Source of the DNA: Heritagella_A intestinalis
GTDB taxonomy: Bacteria; Bacillota; Clostridia; Oscillospirales; Acutalibacteraceae
Direction: 5' to 3'
Length of the DNA stretch: 64,000 bases
Assembly (NCBI GenBank): GCA_904418995.1
Contig: CAJFQF010000007.1
Span: 1 to 64,000 of the forward strand
Below, in pieces: positions 1 to 9,117 of this stretch. Position 1 is the first letter of the stretch; each line of letters opens with the position of its first letter. The notes under the pieces are model-generated. The model ran no database searches. It had not been told where the DNA came from and saw only the letters and a program-made list of their open reading frames with translations. Position numbers and translations under genes: made by a program.

Positions 1-281
1 GGATTTAGAACATGGATCTTCCGCTGGAATCGGCCCAGACTGCCATCCTCTCGGAGAGCATAAACCAGGCTGTTCCCATAGATGGAGGTGGCCTCCAGAC
101 CAATTACCACATTACTCAGTTGCATGGATTGCAGTGCCGACACGATTCTCTCTGACAACAGTTTAGCACCACCCAGGTTATTCTGCACAGAAAAACTGGA
201 ATACTTGCTGCCGTCGGGGTTCATCAGGTAGGCGACATTGTTCCTGCTGCTCACATCAATGCCAACGAATAGTGGGTTCAC
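1..281 (-). CDS. IS110-family transposase, N-terminal part (runs off window)
   Basis: The reverse strand encodes the first ~93 residues of a DEDD recombinase of the IS110 family. The N-terminus carries the motif FVGIDVSSRN, whose Asp is the first catalytic acid, and IGLEATSIYG, whose Glu is the second. These enzymes excise and insert their element through a RuvC-like domain plus a C-terminal Tnp_20 Ser domain; the later Asp residues and the serine domain lie outside the window. A GTG start at 281 has a GGGGAGG ribosome site 8 bases upstream; an in-frame ATG at 299 would leave that site inside the gene. The gene points away from the GH85 gene, so the element's non-coding end lies between them. 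Confidence 0.85.
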   Translation of the reverse strand, partial: MNPLFVGIDVSSRNNVAYLMNPDGSKYSSFSVQNNLGGAKLLSERIVSALQSMQLSNVVIGLEATSIYGNSLVYALREDGSLGRFQRKIHVLN

Positions 282-546
282 ATTTTCACCTCCCCGCATG
301 GAGATTTCAGGCCAGCAGGCTTTGAGATACCCATGATAACCGGAGCATCCGCAACCTCGCGTATCAGAATCATTCCGGAGAAGGCTAATGCGATATCCCT
401 TACTGCTGAAAGGGCGGCCTTGCCTCCGGCAAACAGCCAATGAGTTTGCAGCTAACTTCCGGTTCAGGGGAACGGACTTACAGTGAAGCAGCCTTACGGC
501 TCAACTGGAGGTGGTAGAACTTGACCCTGCTGTCCTACAGCTATTG
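282..546 (-). ncRNA. Non-coding end of the IS110 element; candidate bridge RNA
   Basis: This 265-base stretch has no gene. Read in the transposase direction it contains small perfect hairpins: AGCC-GTAA-GGCT (a GNRA-type loop, about 491-502), GTTC-CCCT-GAAC (about 461-472) and TGCC-GGA-GGCA (about 421-431). AGCAG and CTGCT segments can pair around the first one. IS110-group elements are known to encode a ~180-nt guide (bridge) RNA in the non-coding end next to the recombinase gene, with loops that pair to target and donor DNA. The assignment is by position and foldedness only; I could not identify the two guide loops or the element boundary. Confidence 0.45.
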
Positions 547-572
547 TATCACGGGTATCTCTAAGCCTGCTG
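313..572. repeat. 26-bp inverted repeat flanking the IS110 non-coding end
   Basis: Bases 313-338 and 547-572 are inverted copies matching at 24 of 26 positions, separated by 208 bases. Both arms lie upstream of the transposase gene. They are therefore not the terminal repeats of a whole element. They could be the closing stem of a structured RNA, sub-terminal recognition sites, or two inverted copies of a short genomic repeat that the element targeted. Confidence 0.8.
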
Positions 573-620
573 ATATCTGAATTATTAACTTTCAAACTTA
601 TTATACGAGGAGGTCTTACA

Positions 621-3600
621 ATGAAGAAACTTGGCAGAAGAGCAATGGCGGCTTTTCTGGCGCTGGTTATGGCGGCGAGTTCGGCCCCGTTCGCCATGGC
701 TGGCGACACCTACCCCTATGTGGGCGAGTCGGCAAAGGGCGAAAACCAGCCCTATTCCCACGGCTACCGCGTAGAGGACATCACTACCTGGAGCCCGGAA
801 ACGGACCCCTACGCAGACCTGCTCCGGGCGGAGGTCCCGCTGCAGGACCGTAACGCGGCCCTTGCGGCCACCCAGGCTAACCCGGACCTGCTCCCGGAGG
901 CCCAGTACCTGACCCTCACCGGTGACTATGGAAACGCGTTTTTCAACAGCTATTCCTACACCAACGAGTTCAGTACCCACGTGTTCAACTTCTGGCAGTA
1001 CGTGGACTACTACGCGTCCTGGCACGGCCAGCCCTCTGTGGGCACCCCGGAAGAGCTCAACGACATTGAGGACGAGCGCAACGCCACCGACGGCAACGCC
1101 TGGACCCGCCGCTACTTTGAGTTCGGCCTGGTGAACCTGCCCAACGCAGCCTACACCAACGCCGCCCACAAAAACGGCGTCCTGTCCCTGGGCTGTATGT
1201 TCCAGCCCAGAGCCTACCAGAACTTTGAAGAGATGCTGTATACCGATGAGAACGGCCGCTACCCCGTGGCGGACAAGCTCACGGAAATCGCCGAATACTA
1301 CGGCTTTGACGGCTACTTCTTCAACATGGAGGGCCGCTCCTACAGCTCCGACGTCCGGGCGGAATTGAAGAAATTCCTGGCCCAGATGCGCGCCGACGGC
1401 ATGTACATCCAGTGGTACAACGCCGGCAGCTTCAGCACGGATATGCTGGTGGATACCGAGACCGACACCGATATTGCCAACTCCGTGTTTATTGAGTACG
1501 GCCACTCCGTCCCCGGCGACAACGCCACCCAGCCTTATGGCCTTGATAAATTTGAGGTGGCTTTCAACGGCTTTGAGGCCGGCGCTAACCGCTGGAGCAA
1601 CGATTTCAGCCGCATGATGTCTGGCGGCGTCATGAACGGCTCCATTGCCAGCCTGGGCACCGACTTTGTCCAGACCGGCCTGGAGCAGATAGCCTATCAG
1701 GACGAGGAAACCGGCTATAACCTGTTCACCCGTGAGCTGGACGAATACCAGTGGATGGCCTTCCAGCGGGAGCGCCTGTGGTGGACCGGCAACAGCAATA
1801 ACAACACCACCGTTTTGAACCCCGGCCTGACAGACGGCACTTCCGAAATTGAGGCCAGAGACTTCACCGGTATCGCCGATTACATTGCCGAGCGCTCTGT
1901 CATCAACGGCGACGCCTTTACCACCAGCTTCAACACCGGCCACGGCCTGGAATATGTGGTGGACGGCCAGCTCTCCAACGAGCATGAGTGGTCCAACATC
2001 AACATCCAGGACATCCTGCCCACCTGGCAGTGGTGGTTTGAAACCGAGGGCACCCAGCTCAGCGCCGAATTCGACTACGGCTCCAAGTACCGCAAGGTCT
2101 ACAACGGCGGCGAAGAAGGCAGCTTTGGCTTTGACCTGGTAGGCGCTTACAACGGCGGTTCCTCCCTGGCAGTCTATGGCCCCCTGGATGCCAAGAACTT
2201 CCTGCACCTGTACAAGAGCGACCTGGAAGTGAAGGACGGCTCCCAGATGCAGATTACCTTTAGGAAGACGTCCCAGGACGACGCCTCCATGAAGCTGGGC
2301 GTCATCCTGGAAAGCAACACCAGCGATGTGCTGGAGTTTGACATTGCCGATTCCACCGCCGCCAGCGAAGACTGGGTCACCTCTACCGTGGACCTGTCCG
2401 GCCTGGCCGGTGAGAAGATCGCCGCCTTTGGCCTGGTATTCGACGGCACCTCCGACGACTATCAGATGAACATCGGCCAGATGTCCTACACCTCCGGCAC
2501 CGACTACACCCCCGACGCCCCCCAGAACCTGACCGTTGACAAGGCCTATGGCAACACCAACGAGATGATCGTTTCCTGGGAGATGGCGAAGTACGATGAT
2601 GTGAAGCAGTACAACGTCTACGCCACCATCAATGGCGAGAAGATGTACATGGGCGGCATCTATGACAACATCTACTACATCAAGGACCTGTATGACGCCC
2701 AGGGCGAAGTCACCATTGAAGTGACCGCAGTAGGCGCGGACGGCGCCGAAAGCGCACCCGCAACTGTCAAATACAACTACGACAGCGCTGTGTCCAACAT
2801 CCAGGTGGACAACTCTGTGGACGGCCAGCTCTCCGTGACTTGGGACGGCGGCCAGGCGGACGTTACCGTGACCACCTCCTATGAGGAAGAGCCCCGGACC
2901 TGGACGGCTTCCGGCGACGGCAGCGCAGTGGTGGAAGTCCCCACCGGTGCAGAGGCCAACGGCGCGGCCTACACCATGACCATCGAGACGGCGGACGGCG
3001 GCTTTGCCACCTATGACGGCGAACTGCCCGACACCTATTGCGCCCCCTATGACGGGCGGCTGTGGACCGACGGCCGGTTTACCCAGCCCTCCACCAGCGA
3101 GTGGCACGTGCTCTATTATCAGACCGTGACCAACGGTGTGCGCAGCGCAGAAGACCATTATACCCGCGGCGTGAAATCCCACGGCGAGCTGAACAACGAC
3201 TGGTCCATGTTCCAGCCCATTGACGAATCCGTTGACGGCGTGTATGTGTGGCTGGAAGACTACAACGGCAACAAGTCCGAAGAGGTCTATGTCAATGGCC
3301 GGATGTCCGTCACCGTGACCACCGAGGCCAGCATGATCCAGGCAGGCGGCGAGCCGGCCCAGTTCACCGCAACGGTGAAGAACGCTGCGGAAGACGATTC
3401 CGTGACTTGGAGCGTTTCCGGCAATACTTCCCCCGACACGAAGATTGATGAAAACGGCCTGCTCACCGTGGCGGCAGATGAAACCGCTGCCCAGCTGACC
3501 GTAAAGGCCGCCTCCAACGAGGACGCCCGGTTTACCGGCAGCATTTCCGTGACCATCACCCCGGCTATGGTCCTGGACCCCCAGAGCGGCGAGGTTTACA

Positions 3601-6359
3601 AGGGCGAGACCCAGCAGATCACCGCAGAAAACCTGGGCGAGGATATGGGCGCTGAAAACTTCACCTGGAGCATCACCTCCAGCGTGGTGGAAGGCACCTC
3701 CATCGACCAGAACGGCCTGCTGACCATTGCCGGCGATGAGACCGCCAGCACCATCCGGGTACAGGCGGCCAGCAAGACCAACGAGAACCTGGTGCTCACC
3801 GGTTCCTATACCGTGTGCAACGCCGTGTCCGTTTCCAAGGATACCTCCGGCCCGGTATTCACTGGCAACACCGCTTCTTACACTGCCTCTTATAAGGGTG
3901 AAGCCGCCGACGCTTCCGAGTTCAACTGGAGCGTTTCCGGCAACAGCTCCGAAGGCACCACCATTGAAAACGGCGTGCTCACCGTGGCCCAGGACGAAAC
4001 CGCCACCGAAGTGGTCGTGACCGTGACCCGCAAGGCCAACGAGAGCCAGACCGCATCCGTCACCACCACCGTGAAGGAAACCCTCATCGGCGATGTGGCC
4101 CAGGGCGCAACCATCCTGGGCAGCTCCGACAGCGGCGACCTCTCCGCCATGTTTGACGGCGACGAGGAGACCGGCTGGGAGGCCAGCTACTGGAACAGCG
4201 ACGGCACCGGCTGGGTAGCCATTGATTTGGGCGACACCTACACCATCAACCGCTGGAAGCTGGTCAGCCCCGGCTCCGGCGACAGCGCCAACAAGCAGTT
4301 TGCCCTGGAAGTGCTGAAGAACCCCGACGCTACCGAAGAGGAACTCAGCGATGCTTCCTATCTGGCCAACGACGACAACTGGACCGTAGTGGAGTTTGTG
4401 GACAACAGCGAAAACCAGGCCCAGACCGTCAACCGTCCCCTGGCCGAGCTGGTTACCGGCCGTTACTTCCGCCTGCGTGTGGATGAAGGCATGACCATGT
4501 GGAGCTGGTACAACTATTGGGGCGCCAACGAGCTGGAGATCTTCGAGGGCGATGAGATCATCGAAATCGAAGTCAACAGCGTCACCGTTTCCGGCCCCGA
4601 AGAGGCCTATTACGGCATGACCTCCCAGTATGACGCGGTGGTTTCCACCAGCAACGGCAACGAAAAAGCCGTGACCTGGAGCGTTTCCGGGAACACCTCC
4701 GCCGGTACCACCATCGACGAAAACGGCCTGCTGACCGTTGCCGAAGATGAGGCCGCAGCCACCCTGACCGTCACCGCGACTTCTGTCCGGGACAACACCA
4801 AGTCCGCTTCCATGGAAGTGGCTGTTACCAAGTATGTAGGCCCCCTGCCCCTGACCTTTGTGGAGGCTTCCGCAGACGGTTCCTCCTATGAGCACAAGAC
4901 CATGGTAGCCGACGGCGATCCCGCCACCAAGTGGTGCGCCATGGATGAAACCGGCTGGGCTGTGGTCCGCACGGATAAGCCCGTGACCATTGACCGCTGG
5001 GGCGTACTCCTGGGCGAATACGCCGACGATATCCCCGACAACGCCGCCGAGTTTGCCCTGGAAGTCCTGAAGGACCCCAACGCTACCGAAGAGCAGCTCA
5101 GCGACCCCGATTACCTGGCCAACGATGACAACTGGACGGAAGTGCAGTTCGTCGACAACTCCAACGCCGATAAGGTCCCCTCTTATGACGAGCCCAACCG
5201 CGGCGAGTACTACAGTGATCTGGAAACTGCCGTTACCGGCCAGTATTTCCGCCTGCGGATCGACGACAACTGCGTTGCCGACAGCAACCGCGCCATCCGC
5301 GTCCATGAAATTTACCTCTATGAGCAGCAGGAGCCCGAGGTGGACAAGGCCGCTCTGGAAGCCGCTGTGGCCGACGCCGCCCAGTATCAGGAGGCCGACT
5401 ACACCGAGGCTACCTGGAACGTCTTTGCCCAGGCTCTCACCGACGCTCAGGCAGTCCTGGCTGACGGCGCCGCTTCCCAGGAAGATGTGGACGCCGCTGT
5501 GACGGCCCTGGCCGAGGCAGTTGCCCAGCTGGAAGAATATGTGGCTCCCGACAAGACCCTGCTCCAGGCCGCGTATGACTACGCCGCCGCACAGGATACC
5601 AGCAATCTCATCGAGAGCGTAAAGGCCATGTATGATGCAGCCCTTGCCAACGCCAAGGCGGTGCTGGATGATGCCAAGGCTACGGCAGAAGAAGTAGACG
5701 CTGCCCTGGACGACCTGTTTGAGGCAGTTTGGAGCCTGGGCTTTGTCCAGGGCGACAAGACCACCCTGGGCCTGCTCATTGAGCGCGCCGAGGCTATGGA
5801 CGAAAGCAAGTATGTGGCAGACAACTGGCAGCAGCTGGTAGACGCCCTGGCCGAGGCTAAGGCAGTTTATGAAGACGGCGACGCCATGGACGAGGACATC
5901 CAGCCTGTGGCAGAAGCCCTGCTGAACGCCATTCTGGCCCAGCGGTATAAGGCGGACAAGTCCATCCTGGAAGAGATCATCAACCAGGCCAATGGCATTG
6001 ACACCGCCCTGTACACTGCCGAGAGCGTGCAGGCATTCACCGCCGCTCTGAAGGCCGCCAACGCCGTGCTGGAAGACGCTTCCCTGAGCGTGGACGAGCA
6101 GGAGGCTGTGGACGCTGTTACCGTAGAGCTGAAGACCGCCATGGACAACCTGGTGGAGGCTTCCGCTAACGAGTCCAACGATACCGGCGACGACGCCAAC
6201 AAGGACGACGCCGCCAGCACCCAGGATCCCAACAAGGGCCCCATGGATGACAGCAACAACCCGGCTACCGGCGACACCACCTTCGCTCTGGCCGCATTGA
6301 TCCTGCTGCTGACCTCCGCCGGCGCCTTCGTGGTCATCCGCAGAAAGAACAGAGCATAA
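621..6359 (+). CDS. Cell-wall-anchored GH85 endo-beta-N-acetylglucosaminidase, multidomain
   Basis: A secreted 1912-residue enzyme predicted to cleave the chitobiose core of N-glycans. The signal peptide is residues 1-27 (ending APFAMA). The GH85 barrel follows at about 85-480; its Asn-x-Glu catalytic pair is visible as N235 and E237 in GFDGYFFNMEG. Next come a jelly-roll carbohydrate-binding domain (~490-645), fibronectin-III-like domains (~648-890), four bacterial Ig-like repeats (~893-1153 and 1317-1404, several with WSVSGN), two F5/8-type C domains (~1158-1305 and 1410-1570) and about four FIVAR repeats (~1573-1850). The C-terminus has NPATGD (1880-1885), a hydrophobic helix and RRKNR, so sortase should attach it to the wall. 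The RBS GAGGAGG at 609-615 supports the ATG. The substrate is probably host mucosal glycoprotein. It stands alone, directly behind an IS110 end. Confidence 0.9.
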   Translation: MKKLGRRAMAAFLALVMAASSAPFAMAGDTYPYVGESAKGENQPYSHGYRVEDITTWSPETDPYADLLRAEVPLQDRNAALAATQANPDLLPEAQYLTLTGDYGNAFFNSYSYTNEFSTHVFNFWQYVDYYASWHGQPSVGTPEELNDIEDERNATDGNAWTRRYFEFGLVNLPNAAYTNAAHKNGVLSLGCMFQPRAYQNFEEMLYTDENGRYPVADKLTEIAEYYGFDGYFFNMEGRSYSSDVRAELKKFLAQMRADGMYIQWYNAGSFSTDMLVDTETDTDIANSVFIEYGHSVPGDNATQPYGLDKFEVAFNGFEAGANRWSNDFSRMMSGGVMNGSIASLGTDFVQTGLEQIAYQDEETGYNLFTRELDEYQWMAFQRERLWWTGNSNNNTTVLNPGLTDGTSEIEARDFTGIADYIAERSVINGDAFTTSFNTGHGLEYVVDGQLSNEHEWSNINIQDILPTWQWWFETEGTQLSAEFDYGSKYRKVYNGGEEGSFGFDLVGAYNGGSSLAVYGPLDAKNFLHLYKSDLEVKDGSQMQITFRKTSQDDASMKLGVILESNTSDVLEFDIADSTAASEDWVTSTVDLSGLAGEKIAAFGLVFDGTSDDYQMNIGQMSYTSGTDYTPDAPQNLTVDKAYGNTNEMIVSWEMAKYDDVKQYNVYATINGEKMYMGGIYDNIYYIKDLYDAQGEVTIEVTAVGADGAESAPATVKYNYDSAVSNIQVDNSVDGQLSVTWDGGQADVTVTTSYEEEPRTWTASGDGSAVVEVPTGAEANGAAYTMTIETADGGFATYDGELPDTYCAPYDGRLWTDGRFTQPSTSEWHVLYYQTVTNGVRSAEDHYTRGVKSHGELNNDWSMFQPIDESVDGVYVWLEDYNGNKSEEVYVNGRMSVTVTTEASMIQAGGEPAQFTATVKNAAEDDSVTWSVSGNTSPDTKIDENGLLTVAADETAAQLTVKAASNEDARFTGSISVTITPAMVLDPQSGEVYKGETQQITAENLGEDMGAENFTWSITSSVVEGTSIDQNGLLTIAGDETASTIRVQAASKTNENLVLTGSYTVCNAVSVSKDTSGPVFTGNTASYTASYKGEAADASEFNWSVSGNSSEGTTIENGVLTVAQDETATEVVVTVTRKANESQTASVTTTVKETLIGDVAQGATILGSSDSGDLSAMFDGDEETGWEASYWNSDGTGWVAIDLGDTYTINRWKLVSPGSGDSANKQFALEVLKNPDATEEELSDASYLANDDNWTVVEFVDNSENQAQTVNRPLAELVTGRYFRLRVDEGMTMWSWYNYWGANELEIFEGDEIIEIEVNSVTVSGPEEAYYGMTSQYDAVVSTSNGNEKAVTWSVSGNTSAGTTIDENGLLTVAEDEAAATLTVTATSVRDNTKSASMEVAVTKYVGPLPLTFVEASADGSSYEHKTMVADGDPATKWCAMDETGWAVVRTDKPVTIDRWGVLLGEYADDIPDNAAEFALEVLKDPNATEEQLSDPDYLANDDNWTEVQFVDNSNADKVPSYDEPNRGEYYSDLETAVTGQYFRLRIDDNCVADSNRAIRVHEIYLYEQQEPEVDKAALEAAVADAAQYQEADYTEATWNVFAQALTDAQAVLADGAASQEDVDAAVTALAEAVAQLEEYVAPDKTLLQAAYDYAAAQDTSNLIESVKAMYDAALANAKAVLDDAKATAEEVDAALDDLFEAVWSLGFVQGDKTTLGLLIERAEAMDESKYVADNWQQLVDALAEAKAVYEDGDAMDEDIQPVAEALLNAILAQRYKADKSILEEIINQANGIDTALYTAESVQAFTAALKAANAVLEDASLSVDEQEAVDAVTVELKTAMDNLVEASANESNDTGDDANKDDAASTQDPNKGPMDDSNNPATGDTTFALAALILLLTSAGAFVVIRRKNRA

Positions 6360-6394
6360 TTCGTTTCATTCTTTTCCCGTTTCCCTTTCTGAAG

Positions 6395-6433
6395 CTCCCG
6401 CGGTTGGGTTCTCCCGGCCGCGGGAGTTATTTT
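6395..6433 (+). terminator. Intrinsic terminator of the GH85 gene
   Basis: A 9-bp GC stem (CTCCCGCGG at 6395-6403 with CCGCGGGAG at 6418-6426) is followed by TTATTTT. It lies 36 bases after the GH85 stop codon. The rest of 6434-6580 holds nothing recognisable. Confidence 0.8.
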
Positions 6434-6580
6434 GGTTGGGGAAGGGCATTGCAGGGGTTTCCTCCATCACTCTTTGGAGCCTCAGCCGGGCGCTGAAAGT
6501 CCTCCCGTCAGCTGCAAAATCTGCGGCGCGGCCTTTTCCCGCTTTTTCCCGGTAACCCGGGCTCCAGAAAGGCCCCTTGT

Positions 6581-6609
6581 TTGACAAGGCCCGGTATGGG
6601 ATATATAAT
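6581..6609 (+). promoter_or_regulatory. Consensus sigma-A promoter of the two-component operon
   Basis: TTGACA at 6581-6586, a 17-base spacer, and TATAAT at 6604-6609: both hexamers are perfect. Transcription should start near 6616. This rules out any start codon for the response regulator upstream of about 6620. Confidence 0.9.
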
Positions 6610-6667
6610 AAGTGCCATCAGGAAACGCCAAAAAGATACCTTTCATTTCTCAAGGGTGGTGAAGCGC

Positions 6668-7378
6668 ATGAACCAGCATATTCTCATTGCCGAAGATGAC
6701 GAAGATATTGTGGAACTGCTTTCCCTGTATTTAACCGGCGAGGGCTTCACGGTCTTTTCTGCGGGGAACGGGTTCCAGGCCCTGGAATTGTTAGATTCCG
6801 TGAAAATTGATATTGCGATCCTGGATATTATGATGCCGGAAATGAGCGGGTACGATTTGCTGAAGAAGATCCGGGAAAGCCATAATTTCCCCGTGATTAT
6901 TTTGTCCGCCAAGGATCTGGATACCGACCGGATACTCGGCCTGAATTTGGGGGCGGACGCTTACCTCACCAAGCCCTTTAACCCCCTGGAAGTGGTGGCG
7001 TATGTGAAATCAGCCCTGCGCCGCTACTATGAATTGGGCAGCAACAATGATTCTGAAAAAAGCGAAGGGGAGAAGCCTTCCCTGACGGTGGGCGAATTAC
7101 AGCTGGATCTGTTTAAATTCATCCTGCGCAAGAGGGGGCGGGTGGTCCCCCTTACCCCCACAGAGCTGAAAATCGTGTTGAAATTGATGCAGTCCCCGGG
7201 CCGGGTGTACACCAAGGCCCAGCTCTATGCCTGTATTGGCGGGGAGCTCTATGAAAGCGACGACAACACCATGATGGTACACATTTCCAATATCCGCGCA
7301 AAAATCGAGGACGACCCCTCGAATCCGCGCTATATTAAAACTGTGAGAGGATTGGGGTATAAAATTGAAGAGAATTAG
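6668..7378 (+). CDS. OmpR/PhoB-family response regulator
   Basis: 236 residues. The receiver domain (1-~120) has the acidic pair D10/D11, the phospho-acceptor D53 in AILDIMMPEMSG, and the conserved Lys in YLTKPF. A winged-helix DNA-binding domain fills about 140-235 (ending RGLGYKIEEN). The ATG at 6668 is chosen because the reading frame upstream runs through the promoter at 6581-6609; a GGTGG-type ribosome site precedes it. The histidine kinase gene overlaps its end by 14 bases, so the two are translationally linked. No target is named by sequence. The next operon, 140 bases downstream, is a Dlt-like cell-envelope cassette and is the obvious candidate regulon. Confidence 0.93.
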   Translation: MNQHILIAEDDEDIVELLSLYLTGEGFTVFSAGNGFQALELLDSVKIDIAILDIMMPEMSGYDLLKKIRESHNFPVIILSAKDLDTDRILGLNLGADAYLTKPFNPLEVVAYVKSALRRYYELGSNNDSEKSEGEKPSLTVGELQLDLFKFILRKRGRVVPLTPTELKIVLKLMQSPGRVYTKAQLYACIGGELYESDDNTMMVHISNIRAKIEDDPSNPRYIKTVRGLGYKIEEN

Positions 7379-8987
7379 CCAGGCGCGGAAAAGCCTGCTT
7401 TTTTCCTGTGCAGTCTATTTTGCGTGCTACACACTGATCATCATATTGGTGTATTTTGCCTTTGCCAACCTGGCCAACCAAAAAATGAGCGAATCGGTGT
7501 TTACAATGGAAGATCTGCTCTCCTATAAGGACGAGCTGGTACAGGAGAATTACGCCAAAATCCCCGCGAAAAATTCCAAGACCTCCGCCATCATTATTTT
7601 TGATGAGGACGGGCGCATCCAGTACGCCAGCAATCACACCATCAGCGAGAAGATCTTTTTTCAGGACCTGGATATGATTGAGGATTACAACTCCAATAAC
7701 TTCTTTGAAGTGCTTCAGGATGTGGGGTCGGACGGCTCTGTGGAATACACGGTATACTTGAATGGGTATGAAGGCTACGATATGGTCCCCAGGGTTTTGA
7801 ATTACTGCGTCCTGGATGAAGCGTACCGGATTATGGAGGGCGGGCTGTTTTCCGACCGGGAGTATTTGACCCAGCGGGAATTTGAATTGCTCAGCGGCGT
7901 CTCCAGGTTCAACGGCACCCTTGTCAAATATGTTTATCAAAATAAGGATGGGGAAGAAAGGACCCTGGCGTTCCTGTCCACCGCCATGAGCGACAAGCAT
8001 TACAACAAAATCGTAGAGTCGGTGAATATGATCTGGCTCGTGGGGATTTTAAACGTCTTTTTAATCATCATTGTGTTTGCGGCGCTGTTCTTTAGGAAAA
8101 TAAAAATCCGGATCGCCCCCCTCAACCAGATCATCACCTCCTATCAAAGGGGCAAGGCGGCGGAGATCGACCCTTCCACAGTCCCTTCCGAATTCCACGA
8201 GACGGTTTGCAGCTTTAAAAACCTGGTGGAGGAGCTGGAGCGCACCCGGGAAGAAAAGGAAACGCTGTATAAAGAAAAGCAGAAGCTGGTTGTGGACATC
8301 TCCCATGATTTAAAAACGCCCCTGACGGTGATCCAGGGGTATGCCAAAGCCCTTTCCGAGGGGCGGGTGCCCGCCGAAAAGCAGGCCGCCTATATGGAAT
8401 CCATCTTTACCAAGTCAAAGCTGGCCACCGATATGGTCAACGACCTCTTTATGTTTACGCAGATGGAGCATCCAAACTATCAGCTGCATTTGGAGAAAAC
8501 GGACTTCAACGAGTTTGTAAAGAGCTTTTTTGCGGAAAAGTACATGGAAATTGAAGAGGACGGGTTCCAGCTTTCCGCAGAGATGGAGGACCGGCCCATC
8601 CCCCTGCTGCTGGACAGGAAGCTGATGCGCCGCCTCCTGGAAAACCTGCTGAGCAACGCTATCAAGTACAACGACAAAGGGACCACCATTTATATTGCCA
8701 TGGAAAGAAGGGGGGACGACGCCGTGATGACCCTGGCAGACGACGGCGTGGGCATCCCCGAAGGGATTGCCGAAAGCCTGTTCCAGCCCTTTGTCACGGG
8801 GAACCGCGCCCGGACAACGGGGAAGGGCACCGGGCTGGGATTGTCCATTGCCCAGCGGATCGTGCAGATGCATCGCGGCAGCATGGAACTGGTCCGGCCG
8901 CCCCATAAACCGTATCACACAGAATTTTGCATACGCATCCCCCTGGGGGAAAGCGAATCCTGCGCCGAGAAATCCGGGGCCCAATAG
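7365..8987 (+). CDS. Sensor histidine kinase, partner of the upstream response regulator
   Basis: 540 residues from a TTG start inside the end of the regulator gene. A first membrane helix (~10-32) is followed by a ~190-residue extracellular sensor region without a recognised fold, a second helix (~222-243) and a HAMP-like linker. The HisKA domain has the phospho-accepting H314 in DISHDLKTPL. The ATPase domain shows the N box (LLENLLSNAIKYND), G1 (DDGVGIPEG) and G2 (GKGTGLGLSIAQRI) motifs, so the kinase looks intact. The signal is unknown. By analogy with firmicute envelope-stress systems it may sense cationic peptides or wall damage, but nothing in the sensor region proves that. Confidence 0.93.
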   Translation: MKRISQARKSLLFSCAVYFACYTLIIILVYFAFANLANQKMSESVFTMEDLLSYKDELVQENYAKIPAKNSKTSAIIIFDEDGRIQYASNHTISEKIFFQDLDMIEDYNSNNFFEVLQDVGSDGSVEYTVYLNGYEGYDMVPRVLNYCVLDEAYRIMEGGLFSDREYLTQREFELLSGVSRFNGTLVKYVYQNKDGEERTLAFLSTAMSDKHYNKIVESVNMIWLVGILNVFLIIIVFAALFFRKIKIRIAPLNQIITSYQRGKAAEIDPSTVPSEFHETVCSFKNLVEELERTREEKETLYKEKQKLVVDISHDLKTPLTVIQGYAKALSEGRVPAEKQAAYMESIFTKSKLATDMVNDLFMFTQMEHPNYQLHLEKTDFNEFVKSFFAEKYMEIEEDGFQLSAEMEDRPIPLLLDRKLMRRLLENLLSNAIKYNDKGTTIYIAMERRGDDAVMTLADDGVGIPEGIAESLFQPFVTGNRARTTGKGTGLGLSIAQRIVQMHRGSMELVRPPHKPYHTEFCIRIPLGESESCAEKSGAQ

Positions 8988-9004
8988 GGCTCCGGATTTT
9001 CCTT
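8971..9004 (+). terminator. Intrinsic terminator overlapping the kinase stop codon
   Basis: A 12-bp stem with one G-U pair (8971-8982 with 8987-8998), an AATA loop and a TTTTCCTTT tail. The stem begins inside the last kinase codons. It separates the two-component operon from the Dlt-like cassette. A TATACT -10-like hexamer at 9050-9055 lacks a clear -35. Confidence 0.7.
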
Positions 9005-9117
9005 TAGAAACATTAAGGTTGCCTGAAGATTAGATAAAGTTTTGCATTTTATACTTTGACCACACCCTTCCCACAGGGGAGGAATGGAGAGCAGTTTGAG
9101 GATCTTTAGGTGATGAA

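Noticed and set aside
494..709. Small minus-strand frame across the IS end and the GH85 start.
   Set aside because: No ribosome site, overlaps a strong gene start and has no recognisable sequence.
585..5306. Very long open frame antisense to the GH85 gene (1573 codons).
   Set aside because: It is an artefact of the strong third-position GC bias of the real gene; its product is a Gly/Val/His-rich string without domains, and it has no ribosome site.
6581..6667. N-terminal extension of the response regulator.
   Set aside because: The first codons coincide with the -35 box of a perfect promoter.
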